DNA from: Paramuribaculum sp.
GTDB taxonomy: Bacteria; Bacteroidota; Bacteroidia; Bacteroidales; Muribaculaceae
DNA length: 64,000 bases
Reading direction: 5' to 3'
NCBI GenBank assembly: GCA_022511125.1
Contig: JAFLSD010000006.1
Location: 62,001 to 126,000, forward strand
The notes beneath the pieces were generated by a model that was given only the letters and a program-made list of their open reading frames with translations, did no database searches and was not told where the DNA came from. Below, in pieces: positions 35,757-45,600 of this stretch (its first letter is position 1; each line of letters starts with the position of its first letter). A program made the position numbers and the translations under genes.

Positions 35757-35877
35757 TTACTTCACGCTATTCAAGAAAAAAATAATGAATGTTTAAATTT
35801 TATGGAATAGGACTGATTTGGCGGATCCGTTTTTCTCGGATGATGGATATGAAATCAGGACGATAGGGGTAATAAAA

Positions 35878-36771
35878 TCAAACGGTATCCATAAAGTTTC
35901 GCTCCACTCTGTTGAACAACAGGATAGATGCATAGAGAACTACCAGAAGGAAAATAAAACTATAAAGAAGGCCTCCCCAGTCGAGCACACCTACATTGAA
36001 AGCACCGTAACGGAAAGTTTCAAAAATCGCTGAGAGAGGATTGAGGCTTACTAAATCCTTATATTTTTCCGGGATGGTCTCAAGTGGATACACAACAGGA
36101 GTGGCATACATAAACAGTTGCATGACAAAGCTGATCATAATCTGCAAGTCGCGGTATTTGTATGTTGCCGACGAGACAAGCAGACCCCAAGAAAATGCAT
36201 GGAGAGCCAGCATCAAAATCAACAGCGGCAGAAGCAAAAGGGATAAATTGACGGATATATCTGAATTAACCGAAAGACACCAGACATATATGATTACGAA
36301 CAGTACTGCCTGAACAGCAAACTTAAACAATGCAGAAAATAACCCCGAAATCGGCACTATCAGGCGTGGGAAGTAGACTTTTCCGAAAATCTGAGCATTA
36401 GTAACAAAGACATTTGACGACGACATGAAACAATCTGAAAAATAGTTCCAAAAAAGTATCCCTGCCATATAGAACAAGGGTTGCGGAACGCCTTCAGTAG
36501 ATATGCCAGCCAGACCACCGAAAATAAACATATATACGATGATGGTGAAGATAGGTTGGATGAAAAACCAAAGAGGGCCGAGAATCGTCTGCCGGTATTG
36601 CGTGATGAAATTACGTTTCACATACATATACCCTAAGTATCTGTATTGCCAGAGACCTTTCAGATCAATGTCGAACCAATTTCTTCGGGGAGTGATAATA
36701 CAATCCCACTTCTCGCTGATTGGGCTTACAGATTCAGAGAAATATTGTATTTTCCTATTGCCGAACGTCAT
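35878..36771 (-). CDS. polysaccharide-export ABC transporter permease (Wzm-like)
   Basis: An ABC-2 type membrane subunit of 297 residues with about six membrane helices (from about 60). The N-terminal cytoplasmic part carries RNFITQYRQTILGPLWFFIQP, the hallmark of Wzm/KpsM/TagG permeases that export O-antigen or teichoic-type polymers. The cognate ATPase (Wzt) is normally the next gene, but here the neighbours on the same strand are secDF upstream and the WG-lipoprotein downstream. The ATPase must be outside the window or lost. A secDF terminator lies upstream at 36870-36906, so it is transcribed separately. Confidence 0.9.
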   Translation of the reverse strand: MTFGNRKIQYFSESVSPISEKWDCIITPRRNWFDIDLKGLWQYRYLGYMYVKRNFITQYRQTILGPLWFFIQPIFTIIVYMFIFGGLAGISTEGVPQPLFYMAGILFWNYFSDCFMSSSNVFVTNAQIFGKVYFPRLIVPISGLFSALFKFAVQAVLFVIIYVWCLSVNSDISVNLSLLLLPLLILMLALHAFSWGLLVSSATYKYRDLQIMISFVMQLFMYATPVVYPLETIPEKYKDLVSLNPLSAIFETFRYGAFNVGVLDWGGLLYSFIFLLVVLYASILLFNRVERNFMDTV

Positions 36772-36869
36772 TATTATAAACCACCGCTTTTTAAGCGTCA
36801 GAATTGATACAAAGTTACAAAAAAACAGTTAAACAATACCGCGATAGTCAGTTTGTGTCCTCGATAATC

Positions 36870-36906
36870 AAAAGGCGGTTCGGCCATATATGCCAAACCG
36901 CCTTTT
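36870..36906 (-). terminator. terminator of secDF
   Basis: A perfect 11-bp stem (AAAAGGCGGTT with AACCGCCTTTT), extended inside by GGC/GCC, lies 21 bp past the secDF stop. The 3' arm ends in four Ts. Confidence 0.8.
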
Positions 36907-36926
36907 AAATATGGTCACAAAAGGTT

Positions 36927-39830
36927 TTATCCCTTTATAGCTTTATTCTTGGTCTGTTTGCCACGAGTGGCTTCCGTCAGATAAGCAACCGGAGCTGCAA
37001 CGAAGATAGTAGCCAACGTGCCGATCACTACACCGAAAATCATCGCGAAGGTAAACGAACGGATCGCGTCTCCACCGAGGATGAAAATACAGAGCAACAC
37101 AAGGAGTGTCGAACCTGAAGTGATGATCGTACGTCCGAGAGTAGCGTTTATCGAATTATTGATGTTGTTGAAGAAACTCTGCTTCGGATAAAGCTGGATG
37201 TTTTCGCGAACGCGGTCGAATACCACCACGGTGTCGTTAATCTGATAACCGATCACTGTCAGTATAGCCGCTATGAACGACTGGTCGATTTCCATTGCGA
37301 ACGGGAATGCACCCCAGAAGATAGAGTAGAAACCGATGATTGTAAAGGCTGTGAACGCTACGGCTGCCAAGGCTCCTACAGAGAACGCTATGTTACGGAA
37401 ACGGAGGAGGATATAGAGGAACATAGCGAGGAGCGACAAACCTACGGCTATAAATGCATTGGTTTTCATGTCGTTTGCCACCGTCGGACCTACTTTCTGT
37501 GAACTTACTATACCCACGTTTTCATTCGTAGTGCTGAAGTCTTCCTGCGACATGTTGCCGATCTCTGATTTAAGTCCCTGATAGAGAAGATCTGTGATTT
37601 CACGGTCAACATTTTCTTCGTCACTGTCAATCTTATAGTTCGTCGAAACGCGGACTTTCGTATTGTCGTCGATGGTGATTACAGATACCTGTGCACCGTC
37701 GAAAAGAGGAGCGAGTTGAGCCTGAAGTTCATGAGTCTTCACCGGATGGTCGAACTGGATCACATAGTTACGGCCTCCGGAGAAGTCGATACCTTGGTTC
37801 ATACCGCGCACGAAGAATGAAACGAAAACACCAATGATAATGATTCCACAAATCACGAAACTTGCTCTGCGTTTGCCCAGGAAGTCAACCTTTGAATTGA
37901 GGAACATGTTTTTCGATATCGGAGTGCAGAATTTGAGGTTCTGGAAAGTCTTGCTCTTTTCACCTACGATGAATACCAGACGCGTCAGATAAACTGCCGT
38001 AAAGAATGAGCAGACGATACCGATGATAAGCGTCGTGGCGAAACCTTTGATCGGGCCTGTTCCGTAGAGGAGCAGGATCACACCTGTTATAATCGAAGTG
38101 AGGTTTGAGTCAAAAATAGCCGAGAAAGCGTTGCTGTAACCGTCGGCGATAGCCACTCTCGCGCTCTTGCCTGCTCTGAGTTCTTCACGCGTACGTTCGA
38201 ATATAAGCACGTTGGCGTCTACCGCCATACCAAGTGCAAGCACGATACCGGCAATACCCGAAAGAGTGAGAACCGCCTGGAACGAAGCCAGAATACCGAA
38301 TGTAAAGAAGAGGTTGAATATAAGACCCAGATTTGCTATCAAGCCTGGGATAACTCCGTAGATACAGATCATGAATATCATCAGAAGCAACAGAGCTACG
38401 ATAAACGACAGGAAACCGTCCTCGATTGCTTTCTGTCCTAACGACGGACCTATAACGGTGCTGCTGATGATATCTACCTTAGCCGCCATCTTACCGCTCT
38501 TGAGCACGTTTGCAAGGTCTTTCGCTTCATCAACAGTAAAATTACCGGTTATCGACGAGCGGCCACCTTCAATTACGCTGTTGACATTCGGAGCTGAATA
38601 TACTTGGCCGTCGAGCACGATAGCAACCTGCTTGTCAATATTGGCGGCAGTAATTCTCGCCCACTGACGGGCAGCGTCGGGTTTCATGGTCATCGACACA
38701 TAGTTACCCTGCATATTGTCGAACTCGTTTGAAGCAGCAGTCACCACGTCGCCGCTTAAAGCAGGCTTACCGTTAGCAGTCTTAAGAGCTATGAGTGAAT
38801 ATACGTCGTTTTTACGGTTTTTACCCGTAACTGAATCTGCCACTTCTATTTCCATCGGTTTAACCTGCCATGCAAGCTTAAGATTCGACGGAAGAATACG
38901 CTTGGCCAAAGGAGAAGCTATGATTGAATCGATGGCAGTACGGTTTGTGTTGGTAGCGAAACCTACAGCCACCGGATTGCGCTGGTCGCCCACAGCCATG
39001 AAATATCCGAATAGACCTTTGCCGTTGCTCAACGTGTCGCTTTTAAGAGTGTTGTCGAGTTCGGCAAGTGCATTATATATTTCCGGGAAAGTAAGTGTTT
39101 CATAGAACTCGAGGTTAGCCGACGATTTGAGGAGTTCTTCCATACGATCGTGGTCTTTCACACCCGGAAGTTCAAGCAGTATCTGTCCGTCTTTTTCCAG
39201 CTCCTGAATGTTAGGAGAAACCACACCGAACTGGTCGATACGGTTACGGAGCACATTGGTAGAACTGCTTACGCGGTCTTTAACTTCCTGCTTGAGCGCA
39301 TTCTGGATAGTTACGTCGCTGTCGCCTCTCTTTACCAGATTCTTGAACACCACCGAAAGATCACCTTGCGGATCCAACTGACGGTATTGCTGGTAGAAAA
39401 TGTCCACATAGTCGTTGCTTTTTGTCTTGGCTACGACTGAATCGGCACGCTGGATAGCCTTTTCGAAATATGGATTACCGTCGGCGTTTGCCATGGAGCG
39501 GAGGATGTCGGGAACCGACACCTGAAGGGTTACGTTCATACCGCCCTTGAGGTCGAGACCCAGACCTACGCATAGTTTCTGTACTTCGGCAAACGTATAG
39601 CCGAGATAAACGTTCTCTTTGGAAATGGAATCGATGTAGCTTTTGTATGCCAATCTGTAGGCGTCGGAATTTGCGCCATCCACCGCAGCCTCGCGAGCCG
39701 CGTATGCCTCAGCTTTATCCTCGTAGTGATTGGTCACGAGGGTAAACGAAATGTAAAAGAGGCAAATAAGCACTAAGAAGATGGCTATAACACCGGCCAC
39801 AACGCTTCCTAACTTACCTTTACTTTGCAT
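36927..39830 (-). CDS. secDF: protein translocase SecDF fusion
   Basis: SecD and SecF are joined in one 967-residue polypeptide, as is usual in Bacteroidetes. They use the proton gradient to pull secreted proteins through SecYEG. A first membrane helix (about 9-30) precedes the large periplasmic SecD domain (about 60-470). Next comes a six-helix bundle (about 475-640) with the conserved DxxxxxE-type region AVDANVLIFERTREE. The SecF part (about 660-960) has the signature GIDFSGG and DTVVVFDRVREN. A TATATTTG -7 box lies 64 bp upstream of the start, and a strong terminator follows. Confidence 0.97.
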   Translation of the reverse strand: MQSKGKLGSVVAGVIAIFLVLICLFYISFTLVTNHYEDKAEAYAAREAAVDGANSDAYRLAYKSYIDSISKENVYLGYTFAEVQKLCVGLGLDLKGGMNVTLQVSVPDILRSMANADGNPYFEKAIQRADSVVAKTKSNDYVDIFYQQYRQLDPQGDLSVVFKNLVKRGDSDVTIQNALKQEVKDRVSSSTNVLRNRIDQFGVVSPNIQELEKDGQILLELPGVKDHDRMEELLKSSANLEFYETLTFPEIYNALAELDNTLKSDTLSNGKGLFGYFMAVGDQRNPVAVGFATNTNRTAIDSIIASPLAKRILPSNLKLAWQVKPMEIEVADSVTGKNRKNDVYSLIALKTANGKPALSGDVVTAASNEFDNMQGNYVSMTMKPDAARQWARITAANIDKQVAIVLDGQVYSAPNVNSVIEGGRSSITGNFTVDEAKDLANVLKSGKMAAKVDIISSTVIGPSLGQKAIEDGFLSFIVALLLLMIFMICIYGVIPGLIANLGLIFNLFFTFGILASFQAVLTLSGIAGIVLALGMAVDANVLIFERTREELRAGKSARVAIADGYSNAFSAIFDSNLTSIITGVILLLYGTGPIKGFATTLIIGIVCSFFTAVYLTRLVFIVGEKSKTFQNLKFCTPISKNMFLNSKVDFLGKRRASFVICGIIIIGVFVSFFVRGMNQGIDFSGGRNYVIQFDHPVKTHELQAQLAPLFDGAQVSVITIDDNTKVRVSTNYKIDSDEENVDREITDLLYQGLKSEIGNMSQEDFSTTNENVGIVSSQKVGPTVANDMKTNAFIAVGLSLLAMFLYILLRFRNIAFSVGALAAVAFTAFTIIGFYSIFWGAFPFAMEIDQSFIAAILTVIGYQINDTVVVFDRVRENIQLYPKQSFFNNINNSINATLGRTIITSGSTLLVLLCIFILGGDAIRSFTFAMIFGVVIGTLATIFVAAPVAYLTEATRGKQTKNKAIKG

Positions 39831-39893
39831 TTGTTTTTTACTTATGGTTATTATTTTTTATTACTTTTTCCTTTTCGGGATTTTTTCAGCTTG

Positions 39894-39901
39894 CAAATAT
39901 A
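39894..39901 (-). promoter_or_regulatory. -7 element of secDF
   Basis: The minus strand reads TATATTTG, a full -7 match. The region expected to hold the -33 overlaps the terminator hairpin of the upstream kinase gene and shows only TTTC/TTCT. Confidence 0.45.
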
Positions 39902-39928
39902 CGAGATTTTTCTTGATTACAGAAAACA

Positions 39929-39961
39929 GGGCGCGTCAAAAATCATTATTTTGACGCGCCC
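39929..39961 (-). terminator. terminator of the phosphotransferase gene
   Basis: GGGCGCGTCAAAA pairs with TTTTGACGCGCCC in a 13-bp stem, 25 bp past the stop. On the minus strand it is followed by TGTTTTCTG. Confidence 0.75.
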
Positions 39962-39986
39962 ATGTGATAAATTTATCTTTTAAAGT

Positions 39987-41075
39987 TTATTTCGCGAGCT
40001 GTTCCTTGATAAATTCATGCATCTTCGGTGTATTTTCCTCGACGCTGCGAAGGAGTTTGAACTGGTTATTCGTACGTACGAGATTGTGCTCGGGATACTG
40101 AATCTTGTAATAAACGTCGCCGTTGATGTAGTCGGTGAGGAACCTGACAGCCTGCATATAAGGGAATAAAGCCGCCGCGTAGGGCAGATTTTCTATTTCA
40201 AGCGGAGTGAGGAATTGTTTTGCCGATTCCAGATAGCCTTCCGTGAAAGCGCGGAAGATATCCATGTTGAATTCAACGGCATCGATGTTCGGATCGTCTT
40301 CGGCTACCACATTGGCTCCCGTGCGCAGGAAGTCTCCGTAATCGGAGAAAATGAAACTCGGCATGACCGTATCAAGGTCGATAACACAAAGGATTTCGCC
40401 GTTTTCGTCAAACATCATGTTGTTCACTTTCGTGTCGCAATGGCAAATGCGTTTCGGCAGTTTGCCTTCGCGGTGAAGACGTTCGGCCTTGCACATTTCG
40501 TCGGCACGCTTTTCGAGTTCGTCGAGCAAAGGCTGCACCTCTTTCACACGTCCCACGGGATCGGCTGCAACAGCCTCGCGGAGTTGTTTGAGGCGGAATT
40601 CCATATTATGGAAGTCGGGAATACTTTCTTTCAGTTCTTTGTCGATATCTACGAGCATAGCCTGAAACTCACCGAATGCTTTGCCAGCGTTTCTCGACGA
40701 TTCCGGATTGACAGCTTCCTTGGTGAAAGCTCGCGGAATGAACACCATCATCCTCCAATAGCTGTCGCCATCGAAGTAATAAGTCTTTTCGCCGTCTTTC
40801 ACCGGAATGAAAGTCAGCACCTTGCGGTCAATATCCTCTTCTCCCGCTTTTTCAAGTTTTTTACGGATATGCTTTGTCACGGCTTCGATATTTTCTTGAA
40901 GCACGTCGACATCTTTGAAAATATTATGGTTGATGCGTTGCAACACATAGTCAGGATCGTCGCCTTTCGTTTTAACGATGTATGTGTCGTTGATCAGCCC
41001 GTTTCCCAGGGGGGTGATTTCGGCTACTTCTCCTTTAGTGTCGAAGCGAGCCACAATTTCTTTCAGGTCTTTCAT
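39987..41075 (-). CDS. APH-fold sugar kinase, N-acetylhexosamine 1-kinase-like
   Basis: The 362-residue cytoplasmic protein has the aminoglycoside-phosphotransferase fold. Visible are the nucleotide loop GNGLINDTYIVK (about 23-34), VLQRINHNIFKDVDVL, the Brenner-type catalytic motif HCDTKVNNMMFD and the metal-binding aspartate in CVIDLDT. The N-terminal GNGLINDT...LQRINHNIFK pattern matches bifidobacterial NahK, which phosphorylates N-acetylglucosamine or N-acetylgalactosamine at C1. That would fit the amino-sugar and mucin theme of the window, but substrate remains an inference. Antibiotic resistance is unlikely. It is monocistronic with a strong terminator. Confidence 0.8.
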   Translation of the reverse strand: MKDLKEIVARFDTKGEVAEITPLGNGLINDTYIVKTKGDDPDYVLQRINHNIFKDVDVLQENIEAVTKHIRKKLEKAGEEDIDRKVLTFIPVKDGEKTYYFDGDSYWRMMVFIPRAFTKEAVNPESSRNAGKAFGEFQAMLVDIDKELKESIPDFHNMEFRLKQLREAVAADPVGRVKEVQPLLDELEKRADEMCKAERLHREGKLPKRICHCDTKVNNMMFDENGEILCVIDLDTVMPSFIFSDYGDFLRTGANVVAEDDPNIDAVEFNMDIFRAFTEGYLESAKQFLTPLEIENLPYAAALFPYMQAVRFLTDYINGDVYYKIQYPEHNLVRTNNQFKLLRSVEENTPKMHEFIKEQLAK

Positions 41076-41161
41076 GATATTGTTAGAATTTTGTTTTTAC
41101 AAAAATAATTATTTTCGAGGATATCGGCATCATTTGCGCCTAATTTTGATTGCCGGCCATA

Positions 41162-42496
41162 TCAGTTGTTCAATTTCAGGCTCGTGCCGTTCAATTTTCT
41201 ATACAAATCGAGAGCATAAACATCGGTCATTCCCGAAACATGGTCGATCACTGCTTGCAGCTTGCCGTAAAGTGTCGGCGCGCCTATGTCATATTGCTGC
41301 GGAACTTTCGAAAGAAGCAGGCGTGAATAGTTGAGATGAGGAAAGCGAACGGCATTCGTAAGTCTTTCGACGAGAAATGAAATGATACTCGTTCCTGCAA
41401 GTTCGATATCCACAACGTCGGGTGCACGGTAAATTTTTTCCCAGCTCAGATCGTTACATTTCCTGAAGGCTTCACTTTCGAGAGCCGGCATTTTTTCAAG
41501 GAGACTTCCTCTGAACTTGCCCGCAAGGATTTCATCCTCATTCTCCACAAACACAGTAGAACATGCTCGTACCAACGCTCCTATGACACTCGAACGCAGA
41601 TAGCCTATCTTTTCATTCGGGTCCTGAACCATTTTCATTGTCTCCCGCATTTTAGACTGTCTTTCTGACGGGAAAAACTCCAGGAAAAGATCAATAACCG
41701 TATCCGTGGCCACCAAGCCGAGTTTATGTGCATCCTCGATATCCATCACTTCATAACAGATATCATCGGCCGCTTCCACGAGATATACGAGCGGATGGCG
41801 TGCATAACGCACTCCTTCCGTTTCCTCTACCCTTATCATCCCCAGGTCATCGGCCACTTTCATAAAACTCTCTTTTTCAGTGGTAAAAAATCCGAATTTG
41901 TTTTTATCGCCGGCCAGACTTGAGTCATAAGGATATTTCACAATGGAGGCGAGCGTGGAATAGGTCATGGCGAAACCTCCGGGTCGACGTCCATTAAAAC
42001 GGTGAGTCAACAAACGGAAAGCATTCGCGTTACCGTCGAAATGAGTAAGATCTGACCATTGCTCCGCCGTAAGCTCGCTTTCCAGCTCTTTTCCAGCGCC
42101 TTCACTGAAGAACGAGGATATGGCTTTTTCGCCGGAATGCCCGAATGGAGGGTTTCCCAAATCATGCGCCAGACATGCGGCGGCAGTTATTTCGCCTATG
42201 GCATCCAATTTGCCGAGCCACGATGCACCCGCATGTTTTTCCTTCAACGCGATAGCCGCTTCAGTCGCGAGCGAACGTCCTACACAGGCCACCTCTACGC
42301 TATGAGTCAGCCTATTGTGCACAAAAATACTGCCCGGCAACGGAAAGACCTGTGTCTTGTTTTGCAGTCGGCGGAAAGGCGAAGAGAATACCAGCCGGTC
42401 ATAATCGCGCTGAAAATCGCTACGCGGCCCGTGCTTGGTGTCGATATAATCTTCCATGCCGAACCGCTTGTCGCTGATCAGGCGTTCCCAGCTCAT
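41162..42496 (-). CDS. dgt: deoxyguanosinetriphosphate triphosphohydrolase (dGTPase) family
   Basis: An HD-domain enzyme that hydrolyses dNTPs, classically dGTP, to the nucleoside and triphosphate. The metal ligands are visible in NRLTHSVEVA and CLAHDLGNPPFGHSGE; a further aspartate is in EAADDICYEVMDIEDA. I chose ATG 42496 (MSWERLISDKRFG), which matches the usual family N-terminus and gives 444 residues. The upstream ATG at 42517 is only 4 nt from the promoter -7 box and would need a leaderless message. The promoter overlaps the nifJ terminator. Confidence 0.93.
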   Translation of the reverse strand: MSWERLISDKRFGMEDYIDTKHGPRSDFQRDYDRLVFSSPFRRLQNKTQVFPLPGSIFVHNRLTHSVEVACVGRSLATEAAIALKEKHAGASWLGKLDAIGEITAAACLAHDLGNPPFGHSGEKAISSFFSEGAGKELESELTAEQWSDLTHFDGNANAFRLLTHRFNGRRPGGFAMTYSTLASIVKYPYDSSLAGDKNKFGFFTTEKESFMKVADDLGMIRVEETEGVRYARHPLVYLVEAADDICYEVMDIEDAHKLGLVATDTVIDLFLEFFPSERQSKMRETMKMVQDPNEKIGYLRSSVIGALVRACSTVFVENEDEILAGKFRGSLLEKMPALESEAFRKCNDLSWEKIYRAPDVVDIELAGTSIISFLVERLTNAVRFPHLNYSRLLLSKVPQQYDIGAPTLYGKLQAVIDHVSGMTDVYALDLYRKLNGTSLKLNN

Positions 42497-42521
42497 CTTT
42501 TCAATTGATCTCACCATAATG

Positions 42522-42552
42522 CAAAATTACATATTCTCGCGTCCAAAACAAA
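42522..42552 (-). promoter_or_regulatory. dgt promoter
   Basis: On the minus strand: TTTG, 19 bp, TAATTTTG, both consensus. It overlaps the tail of the nifJ terminator and decides the dgt start in favour of 42496. Confidence 0.7.
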
Positions 42553-42586
42553 ATATCGGCTCCGGATTAGAGTCTCCGGAGCCGAT
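42545..42586 (-). terminator. terminator of nifJ
   Basis: A perfect 12-bp stem (ATCGGCTCCGGA with TCCGGAGCCGAT) with an 8-nt loop, followed on the minus strand by ATTTTGTTTT, 26 bp after the nifJ stop. Confidence 0.85.
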
Positions 42587-42611
42587 AGAATTATGTTTCC
42601 TGACTGACTGT

Positions 42612-45600
42612 TTATTCAGGCAGTTTTCCTACTTCGGGATCTACTCCCCACTGCTGCTGGGCAAGACGGCGGTAGTTGTTGTAACGCCACTGCGCGTTGG
42701 CCTTGGCAGCCGCAAAGAGTTCTTTGGCTTCTTCGGGATATTGCTTTGTAAGCGATGCATAACGCACTTCGCCTTTGAGGAAATCCTCGAACTTATCCCA
42801 ATCCGGAGCCTTACTGTCGAGTGTGAACGGGTTCTGACCCTGTTCTTCGAGATCCGGATTGTAACGCCACAAGCTCCAGTAACCGCATGCAACTGCGTTG
42901 GCTTCTTCCTGCTGCGAACGACCCATGCCGGCCTTAATACCATGGTTGATACAAGGAGCGTAAGCGATGATGAGCGACGGACCGTCGTAAGCTTCTGCTT
43001 CGCGGATAGCTTTCAGAGTCTGTGCCTGATCGGCGCCCATAGCTATCTGAGCTACATAAACATAGCCGTAAGTCGAGGCGATGAGGCCTAAGTCTTTCTT
43101 GCGGATTCTCTTACCTGAAGCGGCAAATTTAGCGATAGCGCCAAGCGGAGTCGCCTTAGATGCCTGACCTCCGGTATTGGAGTAAACCTCGGTGTCGACA
43201 ACAAGCACGTTGATGTTCTTGCCCGAAGCGAGTACGTGGTCAAGACCTCCGAAACCTATGTCGTAAGCGGCACCGTCACCGGCTATAATCCAGTGAGAAC
43301 GTTTTACGAGATAGTGTTTGAGATTGAGTATTTCCTTGCATACGTCACATCCGCAAGCTTCTGCCAACGGAAGGAGCTTATCGGTCACTTCGCGTGTCTT
43401 GGCTGCATCCTCAGATGCGTCGAGCCACTGCTGTGCGAGATCCTTGATTTCGCTGCTGCAAGTCGGGCAAGTAGTGGCTTTCTTCATCGTTTCAGTCAGA
43501 CGACGGCGAAGCTGTTCGTTTGCGATGAACATACCGAGGCCGAATTCTGCGAAATCTTCGAAGAGTGAGTTGCCCCAAGCCGGACCGTGGCCTTTTTCAT
43601 TGACGGTGTAGGGAGTCGAGGGAACCGAACCCGAATAGATCGACGAGCAACCAGTAGCGTTAGCCACCATTTCGTGATCGCCGTAGAGCTGAGAGATGAG
43701 TTTTACGTATGGAGTTTCTCCGCAACCCGAGCAAGCGCCGGAGAATTCGAAGAGCGGAGTTGCGAACTGGCTGTTCTTCACATTCAACTTCGTATCGACG
43801 AGATCCTGTTTGCTCTTCACGTGGTCTACGCAGTAGTTCCAGTCTTCCTGTACTTCAAGTTGGGTTTCGAGAGGCTTCATCACGAGAGCCTTCACGCCCT
43901 TCTTGCCCGGACATACATCTTCACAGTTGCCGCAACCGAGACAGTCGAGTACATCTACAGCCTGAATGAATCGCATGCCGGCAAAAGTCTTGCCGATAGC
44001 CGGGATTGTTTCGTCTTCTTTGAACGGTGCGCCTGACATCTCCTGAGCGTCTACTACGAACGGACGGATTGCTGCGTGAGGACAAACGTAAGCACATTTG
44101 TTACACTGGATACAGTTTTCGGGCAACCATTCGGGCACGAAAGTTGCAACACCGCGCTTTTCGTAGCGGGCTGTTGACTGTTCCCATGTACCGTCTTCCA
44201 AGCCCTTGAAATCAGAAACCTTCAGGAGGTCACCGTCCTGTGCGTTGATCGGACGTACAAGGTTGTGGATGAAAGCCGGATCGTTGTTGTCGCATTCTTC
44301 CTTCACTTCCAGATTGCTCCATGCAGGGTCAACGGTGAGTTTAGCGTATTCACCTCCGCGGTCAACAGCTGCATAGTTCTTGTCGACGATATCCTGACCT
44401 TTCTTACCATAGCTCTTCACGATGAATTTCTTCATCTGCTCTACGGCGAGTTCAACCGGAATCACTTCTGTGATACGGAAGAACGCACTTTGAAGGATAG
44501 TGTTGGTTCTGTTACCGAGACCTATTTCCTGAGCTATCTTAGTTGCATCGATATAGTAAACTGTGATATTATGGTCGGCGAAATATTTTTTCACCTTATT
44601 CGGCAGATTCTTCGCCAGCTCTTCGCCTTTCCAGATAGTATTGAGAAGGAAAGTTCCTCCGTCGCGCAGACCGCGGGTCACGTCGTAGAGATGGAGATAA
44701 GCCTGAACGTGACAAGCCACGAAATTCGGGGTAGTTACCAAATAGGTAGAACGGATAGGCTCGTCGCCGAAACGGAGGTGCGAACATGTGAAACCGCCCG
44801 ACTTCTTCGAGTCGTATGCGAAGTAAGCCTGACAATATTTGTCGGTGTTGTCACCGATGATTTTTACGGAGTTTTTGTTTGCGCCTACAGTTCCGTCTGC
44901 ACCCAGACCGTAGAATTTAGCCTCGAACGTCTTGTCGCTGACAACGATCGGAGCCACTGGAGGAAGCGACGTGAATGTCACGTCGTCGATGATGCCAACC
45001 GTGAAGTGATCTTTGGGCTGAGGAAGGGCGAGGTTGTCGAAAACAGAAATCATGCAGGCGGGAGTGGTATCTTTCGAAGCGAGACCGAAACGTCCTGCAT
45101 AGATTTCCGGTGCGTCGGCCTGTCCCTTAAGCACTTCGCAAACATCCAGGTAAAGGGGTTCGCCTGGAGCACCCGGTTCCTTAGTTCTGTCGAGAACGGC
45201 TATTCTCTTTGCTGTCTTTGGCAGAGCAGCCAAGAAATGCTTAGCAGAGAACGGGCGATAGAGGTGAACACTGATCAGACCCACTTTTTCGCCTTTCTTG
45301 CGAAGATAATCAACAGCTTCTTCAGCTGCCTGCGTGCCCGAACCCATAGCGATTATCACGCGTTCAGCCTCGGGGTCGCCATAGTAATTGAACAGATGAT
45401 ATTCGCGGCCGGTGATTTCGGAAATTTTCTTCATATATTCTTCCACGATTTCCGGAACAGCCTCATAGTAGCTGTTGCAAGCCTCGCGGTGCTGGAAGAA
45501 CACGTCGGAGTTTTCAGCCATACCGCGTGCCACGGGAGCATCGGGATTCAAAGCCCTTTCGCGGAAAGCGGCCAGAGCCTCACGATCCAACAGCGGTTCG

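Noticed and set aside
35818-36033. 71-codon plus-strand frame at the 3' end of the ABC permease gene
   Set aside because: Mostly antisense to the conserved C-terminus of the permease and without a promoter or family features.
39987-41075. Aminoglycoside resistance gene
   Set aside because: The phosphotransferase fold is shared, but the N-terminal motifs match N-acetylhexosamine kinase and the context is metabolic.
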